A stretch of DNA of 64,000 nucleotides from Tolumonas auensis DSM 9187 (GCF_000023065.1 NC_012691.1:1904501-1968500), one strand, 5' to 3'. Shown: positions 45,528 to 56,128, counted from the first letter of the stretch. Made by a program: numbers and translations. The notes: generated by a model not told the origin, from the letters alone.

Positions 45528-45717
45528 TTTTCTGAGGTGATCAGTCTTCTCTGGTCACCTTATAGTGCACCGCATACACGCCGGTTCAGCCCCTCTGCAT
45601 CAGCAACATGCAAGCAATTCACTGATAAATAAGCGTCATTTTTTTCATTAACTCGTTCCCATATGCCATGATTAAGGAGGATACTAATCCGGCATACATT
45701 TCAAAATGGAGCAAGTG

Positions 45718-48456
45718 ATGACCGATCCTGCATTCTCCTCTTCTGATTTTCATGCTCAACCGACCTCTCAGGTTTTACAAATCGTCGGCTCTCAAACCGA
45801 TGGCCTTTCTGATGAACAAGTACAGCAACGCCAGCAAAAATACGGGGCTAACCGCCTGACCCCACCTCCCGGTGAAAGCAACTGGCTCAAACTGTTACGC
45901 CAATTCAACAATGTGCTGATTTATGTGCTGATTGTAGCCGCCGTTATGAGCTGGTTGCTGGGACGCTGGACGGATGGTGGCGTCATCTTTGCTGTCGTGA
46001 TCATTAACGGTATCTTCGGATTTATTCAGGAAGGCAAAGCCGAACAGGCTCTGGCCTCCATCCGCAGCATGTTGCGGGTACATACCCATGTTTTGCGGGA
46101 CGGCGTGCGTCAGCAGGTCGATTCTGAAGTGCTGGTTCCCGGCGATATTGTATTGCTGGAATCAGGGGATCGGGTTCCGGCCGATCTGCGGTTAATTGAA
46201 GGTATCAATTTAGCGGTACAGGAAAGTGCACTGACCGGTGAGTCGTTCAGCGTGCAAAAACAGGCCAATCCGGTCGCGCCGGACACCCCGCTGGCAGAAC
46301 GGTTATGTATGCTCTATGCCGGTACGCTGGTCACTCAGGGACGCGCGCGCGGTGTCATTACTGCTATCGGTGATAATACCGAAATCGGCAAAATCGGCGA
46401 TATGCTACGCGCCGTGGAGCCTATGACGACCCCGCTGATGAAACAGCTCGGTGATCTGGGTCATGTGCTGACCAAAGCGATCCTGGCGCTTTCCGCTCTC
46501 ACTTTTGCCTTTGGCTGGATCTGGCGGAATTACGCGATTGATGAACTGTTCATGGCGGTGGTCGGGCTGGCGGTTGCAGCCATTCCGGAAGGATTACCCG
46601 CTGTTATCACCATCACGCTGGCCATTGGTGTGCAACGGATGGCCAGTCATAACGCCATTATCCGCCGCTTGCCGGCAGTGGAAACTCTCGGTTCGGTCTC
46701 TGTTATCTGTACCGATAAAACCGGCACGCTGACCCGGAATGAGATGAGTGCACAATCAGTGCGGCTCATCAATGGTGAATTGTCCGTCAGCGGTGTTGGC
46801 TATCACCCGCAAGGTGACATTACCGCAGAAGAACAACCGCCAACCGAGGCTCAGCAACTAACCTTACAACGACTCGCCACGGCCGCCATTCTCTGTAATG
46901 ACGCCCGTTTTGATCAGGAAAGTCAGCCTTGGCAGTTGCATGGTGATCCCACCGAAGGGGCGTTATTAATTCTGGCGGCGAAAGCAGGTTTAGACCCTGC
47001 ATCAATCCAGCAAACCATTCCCCGACTGGCTGAAATACCGTTTGAATCAAGCCATGGCTATATGGCGACCTTGCATCCTGCACCGGCAGGATCTCCGCAA
47101 CCCTATCAGCTCCTGCTGAAAGGGGCGCCTGAAAAAGTACTGGAAATGTGTACTCAAGTCTGGACGCCGGCCGGTGCTTACCCGTTACATGCCGATAAAT
47201 GGCAGCAAGCGATAGACAGTTTTGCAGCCCGCGGACAACGCGTACTCGCGCTGGCGGAAGCGGATACCGCGGATGCGGCTATTTCCATTCCCCCCAATCA
47301 GGATGGCACGCCGGATCTCTCCGCGTATCAATTCAGTCTGCTGGGTCTGGTCGGCATTATGGATCCGCCACGGGAAGAGGCGCGTCATGCCATCGCCCAG
47401 TGCCAGCAGGCAGGGATCCGCGTCATTATGGTGACCGGCGATCATGCCAGCACTGCTGCGGCAATCGGTTCACAGCTTGGATTAAGTGAACCCTTGCAGG
47501 TGCTGACCGGCAGTGAACTGGAGCAGCTTGAGGATCATGAGTTACAGGTAAGAGCGGCAGAAATCGATATCGTTGCCCGCGCAACGCCCGCACATAAACT
47601 CAGACTAGTCGCCGCGTTACAGGCTGGCCAGCAAGTCGTAGCCATGACCGGTGATGGCGTTAATGATGCACCTGCCCTGAAACGCGCCGATATTGGTGTT
47701 GCCATGGGCATGAAAGGCACTGAAGCGGCCAAGGAAGCCGCCGGCATGGTACTGGCCGATGACAATTTTGCCACGCTGCGTACTGCCGTACTGGAAGGGC
47801 GGACTGTCTATGACAATCTGCGCAAGGCGCTGGTTTTTCTGCTGCCAACGAACGGCGGTCAGGCACTGGTGATGGTCGCCGCTATTCTGCTTGGCATTAC
47901 CCTGCCGATCACCCCGGTACAGATCTTGTGGGTCAATATGGTCAGCGCCATCACATTGTCCGTGCCGCTCGTCTTTGACCACGCCGCGCCGGATATAATG
48001 AAACGCTCTCCGCGGCAAAGTGACGATTCACTGCTAAACGGCGCCCTGCTCTTCCGTATTGCCTTTGTCTCTGTGCTGCTGATGGTGCTCACGCTGACGC
48101 TCTATGACTGGAGTACATCCCATCAGCCGGATCTATCCCGGGCCCGGACCGTGGCTATCAATAGTCTGGTCGTCGCCGAAATGGTCTATCTGATCAGTTG
48201 CCGGGCGCTGAATCATGCAACGCTGGATCTCACCAGTTGGGTGGGAAATGGCTATGCGCTACTGGCCATTTTTGCGCTGACACTCATGCAACTGGCACTG
48301 ACTTATGTACCTTTCATGAATACTCTTTTCGGCACAGCGCCGATTGATTTGCAGGATTGGCTTATCATTATCGGTAGCTGCCTGCTGCTTTATCTGCTGA
48401 TGGAAGTAGAAAAACAGCTCACGCCACGCTTATTTTTCAGGAATGGCAAAAAATGA
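45718..48456 (+). CDS. P2-type cation-transporting ATPase
   Basis: 912 aa. N-terminal cation-ATPase domain (GLSDEQVQQRQQKYGANRLT), actuator TGES, PEGLPAVITITLAIG in TM4, the phosphorylation motif CTDKTGTLTRNEM, KGAPE, MVTGDHASTA and GDGVNDAPAL. This is the Ca2+/Mn2+ or Na+ class and not a heavy-metal pump. The ion cannot be fixed from sequence. I prefer ATG 45718, which has GGAG 6 bases upstream, to ATG 45706. Its stop overlaps the next MFS gene by 4 bases. Confidence 0.92.
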   Translation: MTDPAFSSSDFHAQPTSQVLQIVGSQTDGLSDEQVQQRQQKYGANRLTPPPGESNWLKLLRQFNNVLIYVLIVAAVMSWLLGRWTDGGVIFAVVIINGIFGFIQEGKAEQALASIRSMLRVHTHVLRDGVRQQVDSEVLVPGDIVLLESGDRVPADLRLIEGINLAVQESALTGESFSVQKQANPVAPDTPLAERLCMLYAGTLVTQGRARGVITAIGDNTEIGKIGDMLRAVEPMTTPLMKQLGDLGHVLTKAILALSALTFAFGWIWRNYAIDELFMAVVGLAVAAIPEGLPAVITITLAIGVQRMASHNAIIRRLPAVETLGSVSVICTDKTGTLTRNEMSAQSVRLINGELSVSGVGYHPQGDITAEEQPPTEAQQLTLQRLATAAILCNDARFDQESQPWQLHGDPTEGALLILAAKAGLDPASIQQTIPRLAEIPFESSHGYMATLHPAPAGSPQPYQLLLKGAPEKVLEMCTQVWTPAGAYPLHADKWQQAIDSFAARGQRVLALAEADTADAAISIPPNQDGTPDLSAYQFSLLGLVGIMDPPREEARHAIAQCQQAGIRVIMVTGDHASTAAAIGSQLGLSEPLQVLTGSELEQLEDHELQVRAAEIDIVARATPAHKLRLVAALQAGQQVVAMTGDGVNDAPALKRADIGVAMGMKGTEAAKEAAGMVLADDNFATLRTAVLEGRTVYDNLRKALVFLLPTNGGQALVMVAAILLGITLPITPVQILWVNMVSAITLSVPLVFDHAAPDIMKRSPRQSDDSLLNGALLFRIAFVSVLLMVLTLTLYDWSTSHQPDLSRARTVAINSLVVAEMVYLISCRALNHATLDLTSWVGNGYALLAIFALTLMQLALTYVPFMNTLFGTAPIDLQDWLIIIGSCLLLYLLMEVEKQLTPRLFFRNGKK

Positions 48457-49649
48457 GCCCGAAAATGAAACCGTCACCATTACGCCGCATTCCGACGGCA
48501 GTCTGGATCCTGGGATTTGTCAGTATGCTGATGGATATCTCATCCGAACTGATCCACAGCCTGCTGCCGCTGTTTATGGTCACCACGCTCGGTGCCAGCA
48601 CGCTGATGGTTGGGTTGATTGAAGGTCTGGCGGAAGCAACGGCTCTGATCGTGAAGGTATTTTCCGGCGTGATCAGTGATTATTTTGGCAAACGGAAATG
48701 GCTGGCTGTTACAGGTTATGCGCTGGGAGCATTAACCAAACCGGTATTTGCCCTTTCCAGCAGTATCGGGCTGGTTCTGACCGCCCGACTGACTGATCGC
48801 GTTGGGAAAGGCATTCGTGGTGCGCCGCGCGATGCCTTGGTTGCCGATATTACGCCGCCGGAATTACGTGGTGCCGCCTTTGGCTTGCGCCAGTCACTGG
48901 ATACCGTCGGTGCGTTTGTCGGGCCATTACTGGCTGTGGGCCTGATGCTGTTGTGGGCCAATGATTTCCGCGCTGTGTTCTGGGTCGCCGTGATCCCCGG
49001 ATTTCTGGCGGTATTATTGCTGATTTTTGGTGTGTCGGAACCGGAATCACACGCCACGACACAACGTACTAATCCGCTGGTGATGGCTAATTTACAGCGA
49101 CTGGACAGTCGTTATTGGTGGATTGTCGGCATCGGCAGTATTTTCACGCTTGCCCGTTTCAGCGAGGCATTTCTGGTGCTGCGAGCGCAGGATAGCGGAG
49201 TCCCGATCGCCTACATCCCGTTGGTCATGGTGCTGATGAATATCGTTTATGCACTCTCGGCATACCCTTTCGGACATTTATCCGATCATGTCAGTCGTTA
49301 CACATTTCTGGCTTATGGTCTGGTGATGTTACTTGCAGCCGACCTGGCACTGGCTGTGGATGGTCACTGGAGTATTCTCCTGCTCGGTGTTGTGCTGTGG
49401 GGTCTGCATATGGGGTTAACGCAGGGCATTCTGGCTGCACTGGTGGCCGACACTGCCCCCGCTGATTTACGCGGCACGGCCTTTGGCTTTTTCAATCTGG
49501 CCAGTGGTGTGGCCATGCTGATCGCCAGTGTCGTCGCCGGCTGGCTGTGGGATAGTTTCGGCGCCTCAGCCACTTTTCTGACGGGCGCCGGGTTTTGCGG
49601 AACAACGTTATTACTGCTGGCTTTAAACGCTAAGTTAAGCCAAAGCTGA
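48453..49649 (+). CDS. MFS transporter
   Basis: 398 aa, 12 predicted spans. Motif A is visible as ISDYFGKRKWLAVTGYALGA, and GKGIRGAPRDALVADITPPE is a loop typical of one MFS group of unknown substrate. It is translationally coupled to the P2-type ATPase (ATGA overlap), so both probably handle the same stress. Its 3' end overlaps the convergent PHP gene by 15 bases. Confidence 0.9.
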   Translation: MSPKMKPSPLRRIPTAVWILGFVSMLMDISSELIHSLLPLFMVTTLGASTLMVGLIEGLAEATALIVKVFSGVISDYFGKRKWLAVTGYALGALTKPVFALSSSIGLVLTARLTDRVGKGIRGAPRDALVADITPPELRGAAFGLRQSLDTVGAFVGPLLAVGLMLLWANDFRAVFWVAVIPGFLAVLLLIFGVSEPESHATTQRTNPLVMANLQRLDSRYWWIVGIGSIFTLARFSEAFLVLRAQDSGVPIAYIPLVMVLMNIVYALSAYPFGHLSDHVSRYTFLAYGLVMLLAADLALAVDGHWSILLLGVVLWGLHMGLTQGILAALVADTAPADLRGTAFGFFNLASGVAMLIASVVAGWLWDSFGASATFLTGAGFCGTTLLLLALNAKLSQS

Positions 49650-50525
49650 TTCAACAAAACGTTTTATATATTGCTCTGCTGCCAAGTCGTAATTACAGAT
49701 GCCGACTTCAATTTTGGGTTTATTTTTACCATGAAAGTCGCTGCCGCAAGTCACAAATAAATCACTTCCAAGTGCATAGTCATAAAGCTTATTAGCCAAT
49801 TCCGCATTATGGTAACTGGAGAATACCTCCACGCCCATTACACCGACTGCTTTCATTTCATCCAGTACTTTTAAATGGTCTGTTTTTACATTGGCCCCAA
49901 TGTGCGCAATAACAGGAATACCATGATTACTTTTTATTAATGACACCATATCGGTTAATGCCGGATAGGCAACCGGTGTATGGCACGGTTTGCCTGCACC
50001 AAAGAAATCCCAGTAGAAATTGATCAGTGGCATATCGGCTCTGGCACCTTCACCGCGATAGATTGACAACAGCGGATGCGAAAAATTCCGTTCATCTTCA
50101 AGGATTAACTCTGCCATCTGTTCTTCCTGCGGAGTATTCCCTTTGGCCAGATGATAGAGATGATCTTCATCCAGATGAAAACCAAGATCTTTCAGTTTTT
50201 GCAGTTTTACGGGAACGACATCCGCCTGCAGCTTGGTAATATGTTTTTCAAGATTATAGAAATCGGCCATGTCGCCCTTAAAGCCATAACCTAATAAGTG
50301 ATAATTGCCGCCCTGAAAAGAGCAGTCAATTTCAATACCCGATAAAACAGTGACGTCTTTATTCTGTGTATATTGTCTGGCGACATTCACCGAATGAACG
50401 GAGTTGTGATCGGTGACGGCTAATGTTGAAACCTGATTAGCCAAACATCTGTCGATCAATATTTCTACCGGTAAATCCGCATCCAGACTAAATGCTGAAT
50501 GCATGTGCAAATCAATTTTTGACAT
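49635..50525 (-). CDS. PHP-domain phosphoesterase
   Basis: 296 aa metal-dependent phosphoesterase (PolIIIA-type PHP fold, RNase AM/YciV-like group). Metal ligands are in DLHMHSAFS, TDHNSVHS, GIEIDCSF, VIAHIGAN and CGSDFHGK. I choose ATG 50525 after AGAGG. An in-frame start at 50573 would overlap the deoR gene. It follows a DeoR regulator by 22 bases and probably acts on a phosphorylated sugar or nucleotide. Confidence 0.88.
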   Translation of the reverse strand: MSKIDLHMHSAFSLDADLPVEILIDRCLANQVSTLAVTDHNSVHSVNVARQYTQNKDVTVLSGIEIDCSFQGGNYHLLGYGFKGDMADFYNLEKHITKLQADVVPVKLQKLKDLGFHLDEDHLYHLAKGNTPQEEQMAELILEDERNFSHPLLSIYRGEGARADMPLINFYWDFFGAGKPCHTPVAYPALTDMVSLIKSNHGIPVIAHIGANVKTDHLKVLDEMKAVGVMGVEVFSSYHNAELANKLYDYALGSDLFVTCGSDFHGKNKPKIEVGICNYDLAAEQYIKRFVESALA

Positions 50526-50547
50526 AAAAATCCTCTGTCTCATAGAG

Positions 50548-51330
50548 TCAAACTGCACGATGGATCTGAACATCCGGTCCGCACAGCGATTTCAGTAATT
50601 GTTCATCGGCATCCGCCTCGGCCACGAGCGCGGTCAGAATATCGGTTCCGGCAATCCGGAACGGTGCCGTGGTTTCAAGCTTATCGTTTGTTATGGCCGT
50701 CACTATCGACTTGGCCTGCGAGGTAACAAGGCGTTTGAACTCGGCATCTTCCAGATCAAACGCTGTCAGCCCCATTTCCGCATCCAGCGCGCAGACGCCG
50801 AGAATGTAGAGATCCGGGCGGATATTGGCGGCATCGCGCAGCGATTGCGCGCCGAGTGCGGCACCGGTATTCCGGTTTATGCTGCCGCCGATCAGAATCA
50901 GATTAATATTTTCCCGCTCGGCCAATACTGCAGCAATAGAAGGTGCGTTCGTGACCACGGTGATGTTCAGATCGTCCGGCAACGCATGAACCACCGCCAG
51001 ATTCGTCGACCCCGCATCAATAAACACCACCTGTCCGGGTTTAATGAGTTTTACCAGACCCGCAGCCAGAGCCTGCTTCCGCTCCGGATTTTGCGCTTCC
51101 CGTTCGGTCAGTGACCCCGACGCCGGAGAAACCGGCAGTGCCCCGCCATAAACCCGCTTGCATAAACCCGCCGCGGCGAGCTCACGCAAATCACGTCGTA
51201 TCGTGTCTTCCGACGTATTGAACTTACGGGCCAGCTCGGAAGCGACTACCCGCCCCTGTTCTGTCAGTAACGCCAGAATGGAACGCTGCCGTTCTTCCGG
51301 TAAACAATCGATCACGTCGGTAGAATTCAT
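50548..51330 (-). CDS. DeoR-family regulator
   Basis: 260 aa. The N-terminal HTH reads RQRSILALLTEQGRVVASEL, then ARKFNTSEDTIRRDLRELAA. The C-terminal sugar-phosphate sensor has VFIDAGSTN and ILIGGSINRNTGAALG. It is the first gene of a two-gene unit with the PHP phosphoesterase. Such regulators sense phosphorylated sugars. Confidence 0.9.
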   Translation of the reverse strand: MNSTDVIDCLPEERQRSILALLTEQGRVVASELARKFNTSEDTIRRDLRELAAAGLCKRVYGGALPVSPASGSLTEREAQNPERKQALAAGLVKLIKPGQVVFIDAGSTNLAVVHALPDDLNITVVTNAPSIAAVLAERENINLILIGGSINRNTGAALGAQSLRDAANIRPDLYILGVCALDAEMGLTAFDLEDAEFKRLVTSQAKSIVTAITNDKLETTAPFRIAGTDILTALVAEADADEQLLKSLCGPDVQIHRAV

Positions 51331-51538
51331 AAATTTCTCGTTTCTGCTTATTCAGCCTGGATGAATCATAACCAATGCCGCACAAACATGCAAAAACAAG
51401 TTTAAACGTGCAATGAGATAGTCTGACGTGATTATTCCACTTCATGAGATTAGTCATATCAAAACCATTGATTTACCAGATACGACCTTTTCTTAAAAAT
51501 AACAGTTCATTACCTCAATCTTCAATTCGGATGAACAC

Positions 51539-51870
51539 ATGAAAAATGTATTAATTCTTGGTGCAAACGGTTCGTTGGCCCGCGTAACAACGCAATATTT
51601 ATTAAAAAATACCGATCTGCATTTAAGCCTGTATTTAAGAAATGCCCGTCGCCTGAATAATCCCGACCAGAGTCGGGTGGATATAGTTGACGGCGATGTC
51701 ATGGATTATCAAAAACTGGTCGCCGCCATGGAAGGACAAGATGTGGTTTACGCCAACCTGAGCGGGAATATGAAAGCGGCCGCAGAAAACATCGTCAAAG
51801 CCATGCATGCCAGCGGTCTGAAGCGAAAGATGTTGAAAACGTTGTTCTCCGGTTGAAGAACAACGCATTT
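51539..51870 (+). pseudogene. Truncated NAD(P)-binding (NmrA/SDR-like) gene
   Basis: A 105-residue frame (51539-51856) starts normally with KNVLILGANGSLARVTTQYL and continues to MHASGLKRK, then ends abruptly where this family runs on for at least 100 more residues. In the next frame the DNA just past that point reads KDVENVVLRLKNN, which looks like a family C-terminus. An internal deletion with frameshift would explain both. The Rossmann loop is intact but the protein is unlikely to work. Confidence 0.7.
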
Positions 51871-51877
51871 AAGTGGC

Positions 51878-52885
51878 TTATTTATTTATAAATTTACTTT
51901 CATTCGAGCTGTAGCGCGGCCCGGTTAGCGGGAATTGATCAACAATAGCCTGAATATTGGCTAAATCATCACTCGATAACGCCAAATCAACAGCGGCGGC
52001 ATTTTCTTCCAGATATTTACGGCGTTTAGTGCCTGGAATAGGAATAATATGCTCACCTTGAGCAATCACCCATGCAATGGCTAATTGTGCTGCTGTCGCA
52101 CCTTTTTCGTGTGCATATGCCGCAAAGGCCGCAGCCAGTTTCTGGTTATTATCCAGATATTCGCCCTGATAACGTGGCAAGCGTGTGCGGAAATCATTGG
52201 CAGCCAGTTCATTCACGTTGACAGTTGCTGTCATTAAACCACGACTCATCGGTGCAAACGGAACGAATGCCACACCCAGTTCTTTGGTTAACTCCAAAAT
52301 ACCGTTTTCTTCCGGGGTGCGGGTCAGCAATGAATATTCACTCTGCACAGCTGTGATCGGATGGACGTTCATCGCACGTTGCAAATGCTCTGTCGTACAT
52401 TCACTCAAACCAAGATAGCGAACTTTCCCCTCTTTTACTAAATCGGCCATTGCGCCGACGGTATCTTCAATTGGCGTATTCGGGTCAACGCGGTGCAGGT
52501 AATAAAGATCGATGCAATCAACACCCAACCGTTGCAGGCTGCCTTCGACGGCTTGTTTGACATAGTCAGGTTTGCCATTCAGGTAAGTTGCACCGGGTTG
52601 AAAGCTATCAGTAAACCCTTCATTCAGTGCAAAACCAAACTTAGTGGCGAGAAAAATCTGATCGCGTTTTTCTTTTAATACCTGAGCTAATAATTTTTCA
52701 TTCGAATGATCATTGCCGTAAATATCAGCCGTATCCCAGAAATTAATCCCCAATTCCAGTGAACGGTACAGCGTGGCAATGCTCTCATCATTATCCGGTG
52801 TGCCATAGGCGGCACTCATGCCCATACAGCCAAGACCAATACCAGAAAGCTTAATGCCGGTTTTACCTAATTCTCTGTATTTCAT
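51878..52885 (-). CDS. Aldo/keto reductase
   Basis: 335 aa NADPH-dependent carbonyl reductase. Catalytic Asp and Tyr in WDTADIYG, Lys in ATKFGFAL and His in YYLHRVD. The C-terminal cofactor loop [14 protein letters not shown] is present. Starting [20 protein letters not shown], it belongs to the AKR13-like group. Together with the Fe-alcohol dehydrogenase and decayed hydrolase genes nearby it suggests an aldehyde or xenobiotic detoxification patch. Confidence 0.94.
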   Translation of the reverse strand: MKYRELGKTGIKLSGIGLGCMGMSAAYGTPDNDESIATLYRSLELGINFWDTADIYGNDHSNEKLLAQVLKEKRDQIFLATKFGFALNEGFTDSFQPGATYLNGKPDYVKQAVEGSLQRLGVDCIDLYYLHRVDPNTPIEDTVGAMADLVKEGKVRYLGLSECTTEHLQRAMNVHPITAVQSEYSLLTRTPEENGILELTKELGVAFVPFAPMSRGLMTATVNVNELAANDFRTRLPRYQGEYLDNNQKLAAAFAAYAHEKGATAAQLAIAWVIAQGEHIIPIPGTKRRKYLEENAAAVDLALSSDDLANIQAIVDQFPLTGPRYSSNESKFINK

Positions 52886-52946
52886 AATAACGTCCCGATG
52901 AGTGAGTTATTTCAATGGCATCATTATGAACAGTATTGCGCATTAA

Positions 52947-53485
52947 TTAATGCCTCATATTTCGATTGTTCTCATGAATACAGCTCATGAATAAGAGGTT
53001 AGTTGTTCGATTCAAAAAACACAGCCACATGGCAAAACGTGCTTCCCGGTTAGTGATCAGCCATTGCCCATCGCGACGGATATATTCGTCTTTGTAGATG
53101 ACGCCGTTGAAGTTTTTGAATTCTTTACCTTGATCCTCAGACACCAGCACCACCAGACAGTAGTGGGTTGAACTGGCGTGATCGCCATTGATGTCGGCAA
53201 TCATCTGACCGTTCATGTGATACAGCGCCGAGAAGTTCGCGATAAAACCGGAGAACACCTTGCCGATCTCTTCGCGGCCACGCATTGATGCAAACAGCGT
53301 GTCACCAAAATAGGTGTTAACGGTCGCGTCTTCCGTGAAAAGCTGTATCTGGGTGGCGATATCTTTGTCATCAGCCAGATTAGCGCGGTAAAGATTTCCG
53401 TACCGATAGCGATCGTTTTTGCATCCACATCGGTGCGCAACTGACCGGTACGGTCATAGAACAGGAAACCGTCATAATCAACGTA
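52947..53485 (-). pseudogene. Frameshifted SnoaL-like gene
   Basis: Two frames together rebuild one SnoaL/NTF2-like protein. The first part, DYDGFLFYDRTGQLRTDVDA, runs to IAIGTEIF and then leaves frame near 53390-53396. The continuation YRANLADDKDIATQIQLFTE goes on in the next frame through MRGREEIGKVFSGF to DGQWLITNREARFAMW. One indel separates them. A product from the internal ATG at 53285 (112 aa) is possible but would lack the N-terminal helix. Confidence 0.7.
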
Positions 53486-53524
53486 TTGGCAGGATCAACT
53501 TCTTTCCCGTTTGTCGGATCGATG

Positions 53525-53790
53525 TTAGACGCTGCAACGCTGCAGGTTCCATTTTTTCATCGCTTCGATACCATTGCGCTGCGCGCTGACACCAATCCAG
53601 GCGTTACCGGAGTCGATTTTCTGGGCATCTTTCATGGGATCGGTAATGCGATAGCGGTTGGCCTGCCCCTGAAGAAAGTATTCTGTTTCCATATAGCCGT
53701 TTGGCCTGCATCGGCATCACGGTTGCGCTCATTGGCGTACCAAGCGCAGGTGCCACCACGGCGGTAGACAACTCAGATTGTCTAGCTCGC
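53525..53790 (-). pseudogene. Fragment of an alpha/beta-hydrolase domain protein
   Basis: Minus-strand frames give NGYMETEYFLQGQANRYRI and SGNAWIGVSAQRNGIEAMKK, matching the GYvEeEYf...GtAn and SGyaWvGVSaQ blocks of the large bacterial alpha/beta-hydrolase domain family. The start lies in another frame, and the frame ends at TAA 53525 long before the catalytic region. It is a degraded remnant lying between the SnoaL pseudogene and a LysR gene. Confidence 0.6.
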
Positions 53791-53799
53791 CCTGTGAAA

Positions 53800-54705
53800 T
53801 CAATCCAGTTTGAGCATCGAGAGATAGTCAATGATGCTGTCGTATAACAATCTTACTCTGGCCGGAACCGGCCCTTTCTGTGGCCGGTATACATAGACAT
53901 CCCACGGTTCCGGTTCAGACTCTTCTAACAGACGGATCAGATGACCGTTTTTAATGTCATTATTCGCAATCCAGTCTGATATCTGACCAAAACCGAAACC
54001 ATCAAGAATCGCCAGTCGTTCTATTTCCGGATCATCTGTTCTGAAATTCACATTTCCCGGATGGATCTCAACGCCGTCGGCAAAAAGCCACGGCCAGCCT
54101 TTACCCGAGTTGCAATCTATCGCTTCAATCGCCGGTAAATTTTTCAGCTCGTCTAAATGTCGGGGAGTACCAAAGTTATTAATCGCTTCAGGTGAAGCCA
54201 CCAGGAAAAACTTTACTTCATTTACTTTTCTGACAATAAAACCATTGTTTTTAATTTTTCCTACCCGAATACCGATATCAATTTGCTCATCCACTAAATG
54301 GCTGAAACTGTTGGAAGCTCTGATATCAATATGTATTTTGGGGTATTTTTTATGGAAATCGCTTAATAAAGGATATAGAAAATCCCGGCCAATTAAATCC
54401 GGCGTGGTAATTGTTATATTCCCGCTCAGTTCATCATGATTATTTTTTTGCTGCCCGAATAAAAAGACATCATTCATCACATCCAGTGCATGAGATGCAC
54501 GGGATAGCAACTGTTCACCAAATTTCGTGATTTTGATAGTTCGGGTGCTTCGGTGAAATAAAAGCTCTCCATAGGTTCCTTCCAACATTTTGATCACTCT
54601 GGAGACAGACTGAGGAGACATATGCAACTTATCCGCCGCATCACGGAATGTTTTCGACTCCGCCGCAACGACAAATACGCGTAATAATTCAGATTTAGAA
54701 AGCAT
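53800..54705 (-). CDS. LysR-family regulator
   Basis: 301 aa from ATG 54705. The HTH reads VFVVAAESKTFRDAADKLHM, then SPQSVSRVIKMLEGTYGELL, and the effector domain follows (LSGNITITTPDLIGRDFLYP). Divergent from the Fe-alcohol dehydrogenase with a 243-base shared promoter region, and upstream of the decayed hydrolase and SnoaL genes, which were probably its targets. An in-frame ATG at 54741 is possible; neither start has a good ribosome site. Confidence 0.88.
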   Translation of the reverse strand: MLSKSELLRVFVVAAESKTFRDAADKLHMSPQSVSRVIKMLEGTYGELLFHRSTRTIKITKFGEQLLSRASHALDVMNDVFLFGQQKNNHDELSGNITITTPDLIGRDFLYPLLSDFHKKYPKIHIDIRASNSFSHLVDEQIDIGIRVGKIKNNGFIVRKVNEVKFFLVASPEAINNFGTPRHLDELKNLPAIEAIDCNSGKGWPWLFADGVEIHPGNVNFRTDDPEIERLAILDGFGFGQISDWIANNDIKNGHLIRLLEESEPEPWDVYVYRPQKGPVPARVRLLYDSIIDYLSMLKLD

Positions 54706-54948
54706 GTATGCAACCAGTATAGAAATACTGCTATATCTCAATGCTTTTTGTGCACAATCACAACAAGTGGTTACTGAATAGACTTATGAGCAGATTTCAT
54801 AAATGCAGTGTAAGCATCATAGCACAGGGTTACGGCATAAGATTATTCTGAAAACTGAGTTAATTAATGCCATTAATCATGATTAACAGATGAACCATAT
54901 AAAGATTTAATTGTTGACGAATAAAATCATATCAAGAGGTTTTTCCGC

Positions 54949-56097
54949 ATGGAAAGTTTTGCATATCATAACCCGACAGTCCTCGATTTCGGTAAAGACA
55001 AAGAAAAACAAATTGGTCAACACTTAGTTACTCACGGCGTAAAAAAAGTATTAGTAACTTTTGGCAGCGACCGTATCAAAAAAGATGGTTTATTTGATGC
55101 TGTGACTGCCTCGTTGCAGGCAAATCAGATTGAATATGTGGAATTTGGCGGCATCGTCAGCAACCCGTTATTGTCAAAAGTCTATGAAGGCATTGACGTT
55201 GCCAGAGCTCATCAGGTCGATGCTGTTCTGAGTGTTGGTGGCGGTTCAGTTTTAGATAGCTCCAAAGCCATTGCCGCAGGCGTTATGTATGATGGCGATG
55301 TCTGGGATCTCTTCCTTGGTAAAAGCCCAATCAATACCGCTCTGCCGATTTTCGATATTCTGACACTGGCCGCAACCGGCAGTGAAATGAATTGCGGTGC
55401 AGTGGTGACCAATGAAACGACCAAAGAAAAATTCGCCATTAGTGCACCTGCATTATTCCCGAAAGTCTCTGTAGTGGATCCGGTGCTGATGCAAACGGTC
55501 AGCAAAGATTATCTGGTCTATTCAGCGGCAGATATTATTGCGCACTCCATTGAAGGCTATTTCACTGCTGCTGTGCAACCGCATTTCCAGTCCCGTCTGG
55601 TTGAAGCGATCATAAAAACAGTAATCGAAACAACAGAAATTCTGATTGAAGATCCACTCAATTATGGGGCGCGTGCTGAATTTGCCTGGGCATCAACGCA
55701 GGCGCTGAACGGATTGATCTATTCAGGCACCGCTGGCTTCAGTTATCCGAATCACATGATCGAACATTCGCTGTCAGCACTGTATAACGTGCCACACGGT
55801 GCGGGTTTATCTGTGGTAATGCCGGCGTGGATGAAGTGGTATCACACTAAAAATCCGCAGCAGTTTGAACGGTTTGCCCATGAAATATTCGGTAAATCAA
55901 CTGCGCTCGAGGGCATTGAAGCGTTAGAAAACTGGTTCAATAAGGTGGGAACCCCTACCCGTTTGTCACAGTTTAATATTGCGTCTTCAGAATTACCGGT
56001 CATTCTGGAAAACGTATTAGGAAACGCGAAATACTTCGGTGTAGCTGATATCTACACAGAAGAAGTCAGCACTGAAATTCTTAATAATGCTTTTTAA
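54949..56097 (+). CDS. Iron-containing alcohol dehydrogenase (YqhD/butanol dehydrogenase type)
   Basis: 382 aa NAD(P)H-dependent aldehyde reductase. Cofactor loop SVGGGSVLDSSKAIAAG; metal ligands lie in HSIEGYF and in NHMIEHSLSALYNVPHGAGL. The start is ATG 54949 after AAGAGG. YqhD-like enzymes remove toxic short aldehydes, which fits the aldo/keto reductase nearby. A hairpin with arms CCAGCTCT/AGAGCTGG (56129-56154) follows and may end transcription. Confidence 0.93.
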   Translation: MESFAYHNPTVLDFGKDKEKQIGQHLVTHGVKKVLVTFGSDRIKKDGLFDAVTASLQANQIEYVEFGGIVSNPLLSKVYEGIDVARAHQVDAVLSVGGGSVLDSSKAIAAGVMYDGDVWDLFLGKSPINTALPIFDILTLAATGSEMNCGAVVTNETTKEKFAISAPALFPKVSVVDPVLMQTVSKDYLVYSAADIIAHSIEGYFTAAVQPHFQSRLVEAIIKTVIETTEILIEDPLNYGARAEFAWASTQALNGLIYSGTAGFSYPNHMIEHSLSALYNVPHGAGLSVVMPAWMKWYHTKNPQQFERFAHEIFGKSTALEGIEALENWFNKVGTPTRLSQFNIASSELPVILENVLGNAKYFGVADIYTEEVSTEILNNAF

Positions 56098-56128
56098 TTC
56101 AATTAATTAACACCACTCCAAAAAACAG

